Positions 22,388 to 36,129 of a stretch of DNA of 64,000 bases are shown here, in pieces (position 1 is the first letter of the stretch; each line of letters starts with the position of its first letter). The notes beneath the pieces were generated by a model. It made no database searches, was not told the origin of the DNA, and was given only the letters and a program-made list of their open reading frames with translations. The position numbers and the translations under genes were made by a program. Source of the stretch: Hydractinia symbiolongicarpus (taxonomy: Eukaryota; Cnidaria; Hydrozoa; Anthoathecata; Hydractiniidae); the NCBI RefSeq assembly GCF_029227915.1, contig NC_079878.1:31275501-31339500 (forward strand), read 5' to 3'.

Positions 22388-25300
22388 AACCCGCGATTTC
22401 CCGTAAATCCCGGACTCGGCCCGTAAAGTCAAAAGTATACAAAGAAAATACCCAGGGAGTAAACTCATTTCCCGAACGATTTTTTAAAGTATTTTTTCAT
22501 CACTAAAACGCATGAGACTTGTAGTTTTCAAAAATGTTTTCATTTTTGATGAGACGCTGAATAAAAGAAGTTTAATCGCCGGCAAACGAAAACCCGCGAT
22601 TTCCCGTAAATCCCGGACTCGGCCCGTAAAGTCAAAAGTATACAAAGAAAATACCCAGGGAGTAAACTCATTTCCCGAACGATTTTTTAAAGTATTTTTT
22701 CATCACTAAAACGCATGAGACTTGTAGTTTTCAAAAATGTTTTCATTTTTGATGAGACGCTGAAGAAAAGAAGTTTAATCGCCGGCAAACGAAAACCCGC
22801 GATTTCCCGTAAATCCCGGACTCAGCCTGTATAGTCAAAAGTATACAAAGAAAGTACCCTGCGAGTAAACTCATTTCCAGAACGATTTTTTAAATTATCT
22901 TTTCACCACTAAAACGCATGAGACTTTTAGTTTTCAAAAATGTTTTCATTTTTGATGAGACGCTGAATAAAAGAATTTTAATCGCCGGCAAACGGAAACC
23001 CGCGATTTCGCGTAAATCCCGGACTCGGCCTGTATAGTCAAAAGTATACAAAGAAAGTACCCTGCGAGTAAACTCATTTCCAGAACGATTTTTTAAATTA
23101 TCTTTTCACCACTAAAACGCATGAGACTTGTAGTTTTCAAAATTGTTTTCATTTTTTTGATGAGACGCTGAATAAAAGAAGTTTAATCGCCGGCAAACGA
23201 AAACCCGCGATTTCCCGTAAATCCCGGACTCGGCCCGTAAAGTCAAAAGTATACAAAGAAAATACCCAGGGAGTAAACTCATTTCCCGAACGATTTTTTT
23301 AAGTATTTTTTCATCACTAAAACGCATGAGACTTGTAGTTTTCAAAAATGTTTTCATTTTTGATGAGACGCTGAATAAAAGAAGTTTAATCGCCGGCAAA
23401 CGAAAACCCGCGATTTCCCGTAAATCCCGGACTCGGCCTGTATAGTCAAAAGTATACAAAGAAAGTACCCTGCGAGTAAACTCATTTCCAGAACGATTTT
23501 TTAAATTATCTTTTCACCACTAAAACGCATGAGACTTTTAGTTTTCAAAAATGTTTTCATTTTTGATGAGACGCTGAATAAAAGAATTTTAATCGCCGGC
23601 AAACGGAAACCCGCGATTTCGCGTAAATCCCGGACTCGGCCTGTATACTCAAAAGTATACAAAGAAAGTACCCTGCGAGTAAACTCATTTCCAGAACGAT
23701 TTTTTAAATTATCTTTTCACCACTAAAACGCATGAGACTTGTAGTTTTCAAAATTGTTTTCATTTTTGATGAGACGCTGAATAAAAGAAGTTTAATCGCC
23801 GGCAAACGATAACCCGCGAATTCCCGTAAATCCCGGACTCGGCACGTATAGCCAAAAGTATACAAAGAAAGTACCCAGGGAGTAATCTCAAATCCCAAAC
23901 GATTTTTTAAATTATCCTTTCACCACTAAAACGCATGAGATTTGTAGTCTTCAAAAATGTTTTCATTTTTGATGAGACGCGGAATAAAAGAAGTTTAATC
24001 GCCGGCAAACGAAAACCCGCGATTTCCCGTAAATCCCGGACTCGGCCCGTAAAGTCAAAAGTATACAAAGAAAATACCCAGGGAGTAAACTCATTTCCCG
24101 AACGATTTTTTAAAGTATTTTTTCATCAGTAAAACGCATGAGACTTGTAGTTTTCAAAAATGTTTTCATTTTTGATGAGACGCTGAATAAAAGAAGTTTA
24201 ATCGCCGGCAAACGAAAACCCGCGATTTCCCGTAAATCCTGGACTCGGCCTGTATAGTCAAAAGAATACAAAGAAAGTACCCTGCGAGTAAACTCATTTC
24301 CAGAACGATTTTTTAAATTATCTTTTCAGCACTAAAACGCATGAGACTTGTAGTTCTCAAAATTGTTTTCATTTTTGATGAGACGCTGAATAAAAGAAGT
24401 TTAATCGCCGGCAAACGATAACCCGCGAATTCCCGTAAATCCCGGACTCGGCTCGTATAGCCAAAAGTATACAAAGAAAGTACCCAGGGAGTAATCTCAA
24501 ATCCCGAACGATTTTTTAAATTATTTTTTCACAACAAAAACGCATGAGACTTGTAGTTTTCAAAAATGTTTTCATTTTTGATGAGACGCTGAATAAAAGA
24601 AGTTTAATCGCCGGCAAACGAAAACCCGCGCATTCCCGTAAATCCCGGACTCCGCCCGTATAGCCAAAAGTATACAAAGAAAGTATCCAGGGAGTAAACT
24701 CATTTCCCGAACGATTTTTTAATTTATTTTTTCGCCACTAAAACGCATGACACTTGTAGTTTTCAAAAATGTTTTCATTTTTGATGAGACGCGGAATAAA
24801 AGAAGTTTAATCGCCGGCAAACGAAAACCCGCGATTTCCCGAAAATCCCGGACTCGGCCCGTATAGTCAAATGTATATAAAGAAAGTACCCAGGGAGGAA
24901 ACTCATTTCCAGAACGATTTTTTAAATTATCTTATCACCACTAAAACGCATGAGACTTGTACTTTTCAAAAATGTTTTCATTTTTGATGAGACGCGGAAT
25001 AAAAGAAGTTTAATCGCTGGCAAACGAAAACCCGCGATTTCCCGTAAATCCCGGACTCGGCCCGTATAGTCAAAAGTATACAAAGAAAATACCCAGGGAG
25101 TAAACTCATTTCCCGAACGATTTTTTAAATTATCTTTTCACCACTAAAACGCACGAGACTTGTAGTTTTCAAAAATGTTTTCATTTTTGATGAGACGCTT
25201 AATGAGAGGGGTTTAATCTCCGGCAAACGAAAACCCGCGATTTCACGTAAATCCCGGGTTTGGCTCGTATAGTCGAATATATACGAAGAAATTACCCTGT

Positions 25301-25999
25301 GAGTAAACTCATTTCCAGAACGATTTTTTAAATTATCTTTTCACCACTAAAAGGCATGAGACTTGTAGTTTTCAAAAATGTTTTCATTTTTGATGAGACG
25401 CGGAATAGAAGAAGTTTAATCGCCGGCAAACGAAAACCCGCGATTTCCCGTAAATCCCGGACTCGGCCCGTATAGTCAAAAGTATACAAAGAAAGTACCC
25501 TGCGAGTAAACTCATTTCCACAACGATTTTTTAAATTATCTTTTCAGCACTAAAACGCATGAGACTTGTAGTTTTCAAAAATGTTTTCATTTTTGATGAG
25601 ACGCTTAATGAGAGAGGTTTAATCTCCGGCAAACGAAAACCCGCGATTTCACGTAAATCCCGGGCTTGGCTCGTATAGTCGAATGTATACAAAGAAAGTA
25701 CCCAGGGAGTAAACTCATTTCCCGAACTATTTTTAAATTATATTCTCGCCACTAAAACGCATGAGACTTGTAGTTTTCAAAAATGTTTTCATTTTTGATG
25801 AGACGCTTAATGAGAGAGGTTTAATCTCCGGCAAACGAAAACCCGCGATTTCACGTAAATCCCGGGCTTGGCCCGTATAGTCGAAAGTATACAAAGAAAT
25901 TACCCAGGGAGTAAACGCATTTCCCGAACGATTTTTTAGGTTATTGTTTCACCACTAAAACGCATGAGACTTGTAGTTTTTAAAAATGTTTTCATTTTT

Positions 26000-28900
26000 G
26001 ATGAGATGCTTGATGAAAGAGGTTTAATCGCCGGCAAACGAAAACCCGCGATTTCCCGTAAATCCCAGCCTTGGCCTGTATAGTCAAAAGTATACAAAGA
26101 AAGTACCCTGCGAGTAAACTCATTTCCAGAACGATTTTTTAAATTATCTTTTCACCACTAAAACGCATCAGACTTTTAGTTTTCAAAAATGTTTTCATTT
26201 TTGATGAGACGCTGAATAAAAGAATTTTAATCGCCGGCAAACGGAAACCCGCGATTTCGCGTAAATCCCGGGCTCGGCCTGTATAGTCAAAAGTATACAA
26301 AGAAAGTACCCTGCGAGTAAACTCATTTCCAGAACGATTTTTTAAATTATCTTTTCACCACTAAAACGCATGAGACTTGTAGTTTTCAAAATTGTTTTCA
26401 TTTTTTTGATGAGACGCTGAATAAAAGAAGTTTAATCGCCGGCAAACGAAAACCCGCGATTTCCCGTAAATCCCGGACTCGGCCCGTAAAGTCAAAAGTA
26501 TACAAAGAAAATACCCAGGGAGTAAACTCATTTCCCGAACGATTTTTTAAAGTATTTTTTCATCACTAAAACGCATGAGACTTGTAGTTTTCAAAAATGT
26601 TTTCATTTTTGATGAGACGCTGAATAAAAGAAGTTTAATCGCCGGCAAACGAAAACCCGCGATTTCCCGTAAATCCCGGACTCGGCCTGTATAGTCACAA
26701 GTATACAAAGAAAGTACCCTGCGAGTAAACTCATTTCCAGAACGATTTTTTAAATTATCTTTTCACCACTAAAACGCATGAGACTTTTAGTTTTCAAAAA
26801 TGTTTTCATTTTTGATGAGACGCTGAATAAAAGAATTTTAATCGCCGGCAAACGGAAACCCGCGATTTCGCGTAAATCCCGGACTCGGCCTGTATACTCA
26901 AAAGTATACAAAGAAAGTACCCTGCGAGTAAACTCATTTCCAGAACGATTTTTTAAATTATCTTTTCACCACTAAAACGCATGAGACTTGTAGTTTTCAA
27001 AATTGTTTTCATTTTTGATGAGACGCTGAATAAAAGAAGTTTAATCGCCGGCAAACGATAACCCGCGAATTCCCGTAAATCTCGGACTCGGCTCGTATAG
27101 CCAAAAGTATACAAAGAAAGTACCCAGGGAGTAATATCAAATCCCAAACGATTTTTTAAATTATCCTTTCACCACTAAAACGCATGAGATTTGTAGTCTT
27201 CAAAAATGTTTTCATTTTTGATGAGACGCGGAATAAAAGAAGTTTAATCGCCGGCAAACGAAAACCCGCGATTTCCCGTAAATCCCGGACTCGGCCCGTA
27301 AAGTCAAAAGTATACAAAGAAAATACCCAGGGAGTAAACTCATTTCCCGAACGATTTTTTAAAGTATTTTTTCATCACTAAAACGCATGAGACTTGTAGT
27401 TTTCAAAAATGTTTTCATTTTTGATGAGACGCTGAATAAAAGAAGTTTAATCGCCGGCAAACGAAAACCCGCGATTTCCCGTAAATCCTGGACTCGGCCT
27501 GTATAGTCAAAAGTATACAAAGAAAGTACCCTGCGAGTAAACTCATTTCCACAACGATTTTTTAAATTATCTTTTCAGCACTAAAACGCATGAGACTTGT
27601 AGTTTTCAAAAATGTTTTCATTTTTGATGAGACGCTTAATGAGAGAGGTTTAATCTCCGGCAAACGAAAACCCGCGATTTCACGTAAATCCCGGGCTTGG
27701 CTCGTATAGTCGAATGTATACAAAGAAAGTACCCAGGGAGTAAACTCATTTCCCGAACTATTTTTAAATTATATTCTCGCCACTAAAACGCATGAGACTT
27801 GTAGTTTTCAAAAATGTTTTCATTTTTGATGAGACGCTTAATGAGAGAGGTTTAATCTCCGGCAAACGAAAACCCGCGATTTCACGTAAATCCCGGGCTT
27901 GGCCCGTATAGTCGAAAGTATACAAAGAAATTACCCAGGGAGTAAACGCATTTCCCGAACGATTTTTTAGGTTATTGTTTCACCACTAAAACGCATGAGA
28001 CTTGTAGTTTTTAAAAATGTTTTCATTTTTGATGAGATGCTTGATGAAAGAGGTTTAATCGCCGGCAAACGAAAACCCGCGATTTCCCGTAAATCCCAGC
28101 CTTGGCCTGTATAGTCAAAAGTATACAAAGAAAGTACCCTGCGAGTAAACTCATTTCCAGAACGATTTTTTAAATTATCTTTTCACCACTAAAACGCATC
28201 AGACTTTTAGTTTTCAAAAATGTTTTCATTTTTGATGAGACGCTGAATAAAAGAATTTTAATCGCCGGCAAACGGAAACCCGCGATTTCGCGTAAATCCC
28301 GGGCTCGGCCTGTATAGTCAAAAGTATACAAAGAAAGTACCCTGCGAGTAAACTCATTTCCAGAACGATTTTTTAAATTATCTTTTCACCACTAAAACGC
28401 ATCAGACTTTTAGTTTTCAAAAATGTTTTCATTTTTGATGAGACGCTGAATAAAAGAATTTTAATCGCCGGCAAACGGAAACCCGCGATTTCGCGTAAAT
28501 CCCGGGCTCGGCCTGTATAGTCAAAAGTATACAAAGAAAGTACCCTGCGAGTAAACTCATTTCCAGAACGATTTTTTAAATTATCTTTTCACCACTAAAA
28601 CGCATCAGACTTTTAGTTTTCAAAAATGTTTTCATTTTTGATGAGACGCTGAATAAAAGAATTTTAATCGCCGGCAAACGGAAACCCGCGATTTCGCGTA
28701 AATCCCGGGCTCGGCCTGTATAGTCAAAAGTATACAAAGAAAGTACCCTGCGAGTAAACTCATTTCCAGAACGATTTTTTAAATTATCTTTTCACCACTA
28801 AAACGCATGAGACTTGTAGTTTTCAAAATTGTTTTCATTTTTTTGATGAGACGCTGAATAAAAGAAGTTTAATCGCCGGCAAACGAAAACCCGCGATTTC

Positions 28901-31900
28901 CCGTAAATCCCGGACTCGGCCCGTAAAGTCAAAAGTATACAAAGAAAATACCCAGGGAGTAAACTCATTTCCCGAACGATTTTTTAAAGTATTTTTTCAT
29001 CACTAAAACGCATGAGACTTGTAGTTTTCAAAAATGTTTTCATTTTTGATGAGACGCTGAATAAAAGAAGTTTAATCGCCGGCAAACGAAAACCCGCGAT
29101 TTCCCGTAAATCCCGGACTCGGCCTGTATAGTCACAAGTATACAAAGAAAGTACCCTGCGAGTAAACTCATTTCCAGAACGATTTTTTAAATTATCTTTT
29201 CACCACTAAAACGCATGAGACTTTTAGTTTTCAAAAATGTTTTCATTTTTGATGAGACGCTGAATAAAAGAATTTTAATCGCCGGCAAACGGAAACCCGC
29301 GATTTCGCGTAAATCCCGGACTCGGCCTGTATACTCAAAAGTATACAAAGAAAGTACCCTGCGAGTAAACTCATTTCCAGAACGATTTTTTAAATTATCT
29401 TTTCACCACTAAAACGCATGAGACTTGTAGTTTTCAAAATTGTTTTCATTTTTGATGAGACGCTGAATAAAAGAAGTTTAATCGCCGGCAAACGATAACC
29501 CGCGAATTCCCGTAAATCTCGGACTCGGCTCGTATAGCCAAAAGTATACAAAGAAAGTACCCAGGGAGTAATATCAAATCCCAAACGATTTTTTAAATTA
29601 TCCTTTCACCACTAAAACGCATGAGATTTGTAGTCTTCAAAAATGTTTTCATTTTTGATGAGACGCGGAATAAAAGAAGTTTAATCGCCGGCAAACGAAA
29701 ACCCGCGATTTCCCGTAAATCCCGGACTCGGCCCGTAAAGTCAAAAGTATACAAAGAAAATACCCAGGGAGTAAACTCATTTCCCGAACGATTTTTTAAA
29801 GTATTTTTTCATCACTAAAACGCATGAGACTTGTAGTTTTCAAAAATGTTTTCATTTTTGATGAGACGCTGAATAAAAGAAGTTTAATCGCCGGCAAACG
29901 AAAACCCGCGATTTCGCGTAAATCCCGGACTCGGCCTGTATACTCAAAAGTATACAAAGAAAGTACCCTGCGAGTAAACTCATTTCCAGAACGATTTTTT
30001 AAATTATCTTTTCACCACTAAAACGCATGAGACTTGTAGTTTTCAAAATTGTTTTCATTTTTGATGAGACGCTGAATAAAAGAAGTTTAATCGCCGGCAA
30101 ACGATAACCCGCGAATTCCCGTAAATCTCGGACTCGGCTCGTATAGCCAAAAGTATACAAAGAAAGTACCCAGGGAGTAATATCAAATCCCAAACGATTT
30201 TTTAAATTATCCTTTCACCACTAAAACGCATGAGATTTGTAGTCTTCAAAAATGTTTTCATTTTTGATGAGACGCGGAATAAAAGAAGTTTAATCGCCGG
30301 CAAACGAAAACCCGCGATTTCCCGTAAATCCCGGACTCGGCCCGTAAAGTCAAAAGTATACAAAGAAAATACCCAGGGAGTAAACTCATTTCCCGAACGA
30401 TTTTTTAAAGTATTTTTTCATCACTAAAACGCATGAGACTTGTAGTTTTCAAAAATGTTTTCATTTTTGATGAGACGCTGAATAAAAGAAGTTTAATCGC
30501 CGGCAAACGAAAACCCGCGATTTCCCGTAAATCCTGGACTCGGCCTGTATAGTCAAAAGTATACAAAGAAAGTACCCTGCGAGTAAACTCATTTCCACAA
30601 CGATTTTTTAAATTATCTTTTCAGCACTAAAACGCATGAGACTTGTAGTTTTCAAAAATGTTTTCATTTTTGATGAGACGCTTAATGAGAGAGGTTTAAT
30701 CTCCGGCAAACGAAAACCCGCGATTTCACGTAAATCCCGGGCTTGGCTCGTATAGTCGAATGTATACAAAGAAAGTACCCAGGGAGTAAACTCATTTCCC
30801 GAACTATTTTTAAATTATATTCTCGCCACTAAAACGCATGAGACTTGTAGTTTTCAAAAATGTTTTCATTTTTGATGAGACGCTTAATGAGAGAGGTTTA
30901 ATCTCCGGCAAACGAAAACCCGCGATTTCACGTAAATCCCGGGCTTGGCCCGTATAGTCGAAAGTATACAAAGAAATTACCCAGGGAGTAAACGCATTTC
31001 CCGAACGATTTTTTAGGTTATTGTTTCACCACTAAAACGCATGAGACTTGTAGTTTTTAAAAATGTTTTCATTTTTGATGAGATGCTTGATGAAAGAGGT
31101 TTAATCGCCGGCAAACGAAAACCCGCGATTTCCCGTAAATCCCAGCCTTGGCCTGTATAGTCAAAAGTATACAAAGAAAGTACCCTGCGAGTAAACTCAT
31201 TTCCAGAACGATTTTTTAAATTATCTTTTCACCACTAAAACGCATCAGACTTTTAGTTTTCAAAAATGTTTTCATTTTTGATGAGACGCTGAATAAAAGA
31301 ATTTTAATCGCCGGCAAACGGAAACCCGCGATTTCGCGTAAATCCCGGGCTCGGCCTGTATAGTCAAAAGTATACAAAGAAAGTACCCTGCGAGTAAACT
31401 CATTTCCAGAACGATTTTTTAAATTATCTTTTCACCACTAAAACGCATGAGACTTGTAGTTTTCAAAATTGTTTTCATTTTTTTGATGAGACGCTGAATA
31501 AAAGAAGTTTAATCGCCGGCAAACGAAAACCCGCGATTTCCCGTAAATCCCGGACTCGGCCCGTAAAGTCAAAAGTATACAAAGAAAATACCCAGGGAGT
31601 AAACTCATTTCCCGAACGATTTTTTAAAGTATTTTTTCATCACTAAAACGCATGAGACTTGTAGTTTTCAAAAATGTTTTCATTTTTGATGAGACGCTGA
31701 ATAAAAGAAGTTTAATCGCCGGCAAACGAAAACCCGCGATTTCCCGTAAATCCCGGACTCGGCCTGTATAGTCACAAGTATACAAAGAAAGTACCCTGCG
31801 AGTAAACTCATTTCCAGAACGATTTTTTAAATTATCTTTTCACCACTAAAACGCATGAGACTTTTAGTTTTCAAAAATGTTTTCATTTTTGATGAGACGC

Positions 31901-32640
31901 TGAATAAAAGAATTTTAATCGCCGGCAAACGGAAACCCGCGATTTCGCGTAAATCCCGGACTCGGCCTGTATACTCAAAAGTATACAAAGAAAGTACCCT
32001 GCGAGTAAACTCATTTCCAGAACGATTTTTTAAATTATCTTTTCACCACTAAAACGCATGAGACTTGTAGTTTTCAAAATTGTTTTCATTTTTGATGAGA
32101 CGCTGAATAAAAGAAGTTTAATCGCCGGCAAACGATAACCCGCGAATTCCCGTAAATCTCGGACTCGGCTCGTATAGCCAAAAGTATACAAAGAAAGTAC
32201 CCAGGGAGTAATATCAAATCCCAAACGATTTTTTAAATTATCCTTTCACCACTAAAACGCATGAGATTTGTAGTCTTCAAAAATGTTTTCATTTTTGATG
32301 AGACGCGGAATAAAAGAAGTTTAATCGCCGGCAAACGAAAACCCGCGATTTCCCGTAAATCCCGGACTCGGCCCGTAAAGTCAAAAGTATACAAAGAAAA
32401 TACCCAGGGAGTAAACTCATTTCCCGAACGATTTTTTAAAGTATTTTTTCATCACTAAAACGCATGAGACTTGTAGTTTTCAAAAATGTTTTCATTTTTG
32501 ATGAGACGCTGAATAAAAGAAGTTTAATCGCCGGCAAACGAAAACCCGCGATTTCCCGTAAATCCTGGACTCGGCCTGTATAGTCAAAAGTATACAAAGA
32601 AAGTACCCTGCGAGTAAACTCATTTCCACAACGATTTTTT
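26000..32640. repeat. Higher-order repeat block with 12-, 3- and 10-monomer offsets
   Basis: The same run of variants (cgagacttttag with cggaaacccgcgatttcgcg, then gataacccgcgaattcccg with aatatcaaatccc, then gagatttgtagtcttc with gtaaagtcaaaag) recurs at 26953, 29390, 29999 and 32030. The offsets are 2,437, 609 and 2,031 bp (12, 3 and 10 monomers, with one extra base in the first and last). The extra base is a seventh T in atttttttgatgag, shared by copies near 26400, 28842 and 31482. An earlier related copy lies at about 23.1-24.2 kb. Limits are approximate. Confidence 0.75.
28195..28803. repeat. Three consecutive, apparently identical monomers
   Basis: Anchors at 28195, 28398 and 28601 each read cgcatcagacttttag and are followed by the same rare variants (ttttaatcgcc, cggaaaccc, gcgtaaatcccgggctcgg). 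By eye the monomers show no difference. This is the expected footprint of a very recent one-monomer unequal exchange. Confidence 0.8.
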
Positions 32641-34896
32641 AAATTATCTTTTCAGCACTAAAACGCATGAGACTTGTAGTTTTCAAAATTGTTTTCATTT
32701 TTGATGAGACGCTGAATAAAAGAAGTTTAATCGCCGGCAAACGATAACCCGCGAATTCCCGTAAATCCCGGACTCGGCTCGTATAGCCAAAAGTATACAA
32801 AGAAAGTACCCAGGGAGTAATCTCAAATCCCGAACGATTTTTTAAATTATTTTTTCACAACAAAAACGCATGAGACTTGTAGTTTTCAAAAATGTTTTCA
32901 TTTTTGATGAGACGCTGAATAAAAGAAGTTTAATCGCCGGCAAACGAAAACCCGCGCATTCCCGTAAATCCCGGACTCGGCCCGTATAGCCAAAAGTATA
33001 CAAAGAAAGTATCCAGGGAGTAAACTCATTTCCCGAACGATTTTTTAAATCATTTTTTCGCCACTAAAACGCATGAGACTTGTAGTTTTCAAAAATGTTT
33101 TCATTTTTGATGCGACGCTTAATGAGAGAGGTTTAATCTCCGGCAAACGAAAACCCGCGATTTCACGTAAATCCCGGGCTTGGCTCGTATAGTCGAATGT
33201 ATACAAAGAAAGTACCCAGGGAGTAAACTCTTTTCCCGAACGATTTTTAAATTATATTCTCGCCACTAAAACGCATGAGACTTGTAGTTTTCAAAAATGT
33301 TTTCATTTTTGATGAGACGCTTAATGAGAGGGGTTTAATCTCCGGCAAACGAAAACCCGCGATTTCACGTAAATCCCGGGTTTGGCTCGTATAGTCGAAT
33401 ATATACGAAGAAATTACCCTGTGAGTAAACTCATTTCCAGAACGATTTTTTAAATTATCTTTTCACCACTAAAAGGCATGAGACTTGTAGTTTTCAAAAA
33501 TGTTTTCATTTTTGATGAGACGCGGAATAGAAGAAGTTTAATCGCCGGCAAACGAAAACCCGCGATTTCCCGTAAATCCCGGACTCGGCCCGTATAGTCA
33601 AAAGTATACAAAGAAAGTACCCAGGGAGTAAACTCATTTCCCGAACGATTTTTTAAATCATTTTTTTCGCCACTAAAACGCATGAGACTTGTAGTTTTCA
33701 AAAATGTTTTCATTTTTGATGAGACGCTTAACGAGAGAGGTTTAATCTCCGGCAAACGAAAACCCGCGATTTCACGTAAATCTCGGGGTTGACTCGTATA
33801 GTCGAATGTATACAAAGAAAGTACCCAGGGAGTAAACTCATTTCCCGAACGATTTTTAAATTATATTCTCGCCACTAAAACGCATGAGACTTGTAGTTTT
33901 CAAAAATGTTTTCATTTTTGATGAGACCCTTAATGAGAGAGGTTTAATCTCCGGCAAACGAAAACCCGCGATTTCACGTAAATCCTGGGTTTGGCCCGTA
34001 TAGTCGAAAGTATACAAAGAAAATACCCAGGGAGTAAACGCATTTCCCGAACGATTTTTTAGGTTATTGTTTCACCACTAAAACGCATGAGACTTGTAGT
34101 TTTTAAAAATGTTTTCATTTTTGATGAGATGCTTGATGAAAGAGGTTTAATCGCCGGCAAACGAAAACCCGCGATTTCCCGTAAATCCCAGGCTTGGCCC
34201 GCATAGTCGAATGTATACAAAGAAAGTACCCAGGGAGTAAACTCATTTCCAGAACGATTTTTTAAAATTATCTTTTCACCACTAAAACGCATGAGACTTG
34301 TAGTTTTCAAAAATGTTTTCATTTTTGATGAGACGCTTAATGAGAGAGGTTTAATCTCCGGCAAACGAAAACCCGCGATTTCACGTAAATCCCGGGCTAG
34401 GCCCGTATAGTCGAATGTATACAAAGAAACTACCCAGGGAGTAAACTCATTTCCCGAACGATTTTTAAATTATATTCTCGCCACTAAAACGCATGAGACT
34501 TGTAGTTTTCAAAAATGTTTTCATTTTTGATGAGACGCTTAATGAGAGAGGTTTAATCTCCGGCAAACGAAAACCCGCGATTTCACGTAAATCCCGGGCT
34601 TGGCCCGTATAGTCGAAAGTATACAAAGAAAATACCCAGGGAGTAAACGCATTTCCCGAACGATTTTTTAGGTTATTGTTTCACCACTAAAACGCATGAG
34701 ACTTGTAGTTTTTAAAAATGTTTTCATTTTTGATGAGATGCTTGATGAAAGAGGTTTAAATGCCGGCAAACGAAAACCCGCGATTTCCCGTAAATCCCGG
34801 GCTTGGCCCGCATAGTCGAATGTATACAAAGAAAGTACCCAGGGAGTAAACTCATTTCCAGAACGATTTTTTAAAATTATCTTTTCACCACTAAAA

Positions 34897-35135
34897 CGCA
34901 TGAGACTTGTAGTTTTCAAAAATGTTTTCATTTTTGATGAGACGCTTAATGAGAGAAGTTTAATCTCCGGAAAACGAAAACCCGCGATGTCACGTAAATC
35001 CCGGGCTTGGCCCGTATAGTCGAATGTATACAAAGAAAGTACCCAGGGAGTAAACGCATTTCCCGAACGATTTTTTAAGTTATTGTTTCACCACTTCCAG
35101 AATGATTTTTTAAAATTATCTTTTCACCACTAAAA
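34897..35135. repeat. Aberrant monomer junction with a 36-bp partial unit
   Basis: Anchor spacing here is 239 bp instead of 203. After caccact the sequence jumps back to ttccagaatgatttttt and repeats the T-rich segment and ttttcaccact before the anchor. This is either a 36-bp internal duplication or the scar of a deletion of about 167 bp across two monomers. Confidence 0.8.
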
Positions 35136-36129
35136 CGCATGAGACTTGTAGTTTTCAAAAATGTTTTCATTTTTGATGAGACGCTTAATGAGAGAGGTTT
35201 AATATCCGGCAAACGAAAACCCGCGATTTCACGTAAATCCCGGGCTTGGCCCGTATAGTCGAATGTATACAAAGAAAGTACCCAGGGAGTAAACTCATTT
35301 CCAGAACGATTTTTTAAAATTATCTTTTCACCACTAAAACGCATGAGACTTGTAGTTTTCAAAAATGTTTTCATTTTTGATGAGACGCTGAATAAAAGAT
35401 GTTTAATCGCCGGAAAACGAAAACCCGCGATTTTCCGTAAATCCCGTGCTTGGCCCGTATAGTCGAGTATATACAAGGAAAGTACCCTGTTAGTAAACTC
35501 ATTTCCAGAACGATTTTTTAAATTATCTTTTCACCACTAAAACGCATGAGACTTGTAGTTTTCAAAAATGTTTTCATTTTGGATGAGACGCTGAATAAAA
35601 GAAGTTTAATCGCCGGCAAACGATAACCCGCGAATTCCCGTAAATTCCGGACTCGGCTCGTATAGCCAAAAGTATAAAAAGAAAGTACCCAGGGAGTAAT
35701 CTCAAATCCCGAACGATTTTTTAAATTATTTTTTCACAACAAAAACGCATGAGACTTGTAGTTTTCAAAAATGTTTTCATTTTTCATGAGACGCTTAATG
35801 AGAGAGGTTTAATCTCCGGCAAACGAAAACCCGCGATTTCACGTAAATCCCGGGCTTGGCCCGTATAGTCGAATGTATACAAAGAAAGTACCCAGGGAGT
35901 AAACGCATTTCCCGAACGATTTTTTAAGTTATTGTTTCACCACTAAAACGCATGAGACTTGTAGTTTTCAAAAATATTTTCATTTTTGATGAGACGCTGA
36001 ATAAAAGAAGTTTAATCGCCGGCAAACGAAAACCCGCGAATTCCCGTAAATCCCGGACACTGCCCGTATAGCCAGAAGTATACAAAGAAAGTACCCAGGG
36101 AGTAAACTCATTTCCCGAACGATTTTTTA

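Noticed and set aside
22388-22432. 45-bp target-site duplication of the LINE
   Set aside because: The two 45-bp stretches differ at five variant-diagnostic sites, and any two monomers would share this much sequence. The overlap is better explained as satellite homology.
34059-35476. Minus-strand open frames of 100-137 codons recurring through the satellite, with repeated segments such as RDLREIAGFRLPAIK
   Set aside because: They are the satellite read through two monomers. 203 is 3x67+2, so frames recur every three monomers, and stops simply happen to be sparse in some variants. Overlapping frames on both strands are equally open, there is no start context, and there is no coding pattern.
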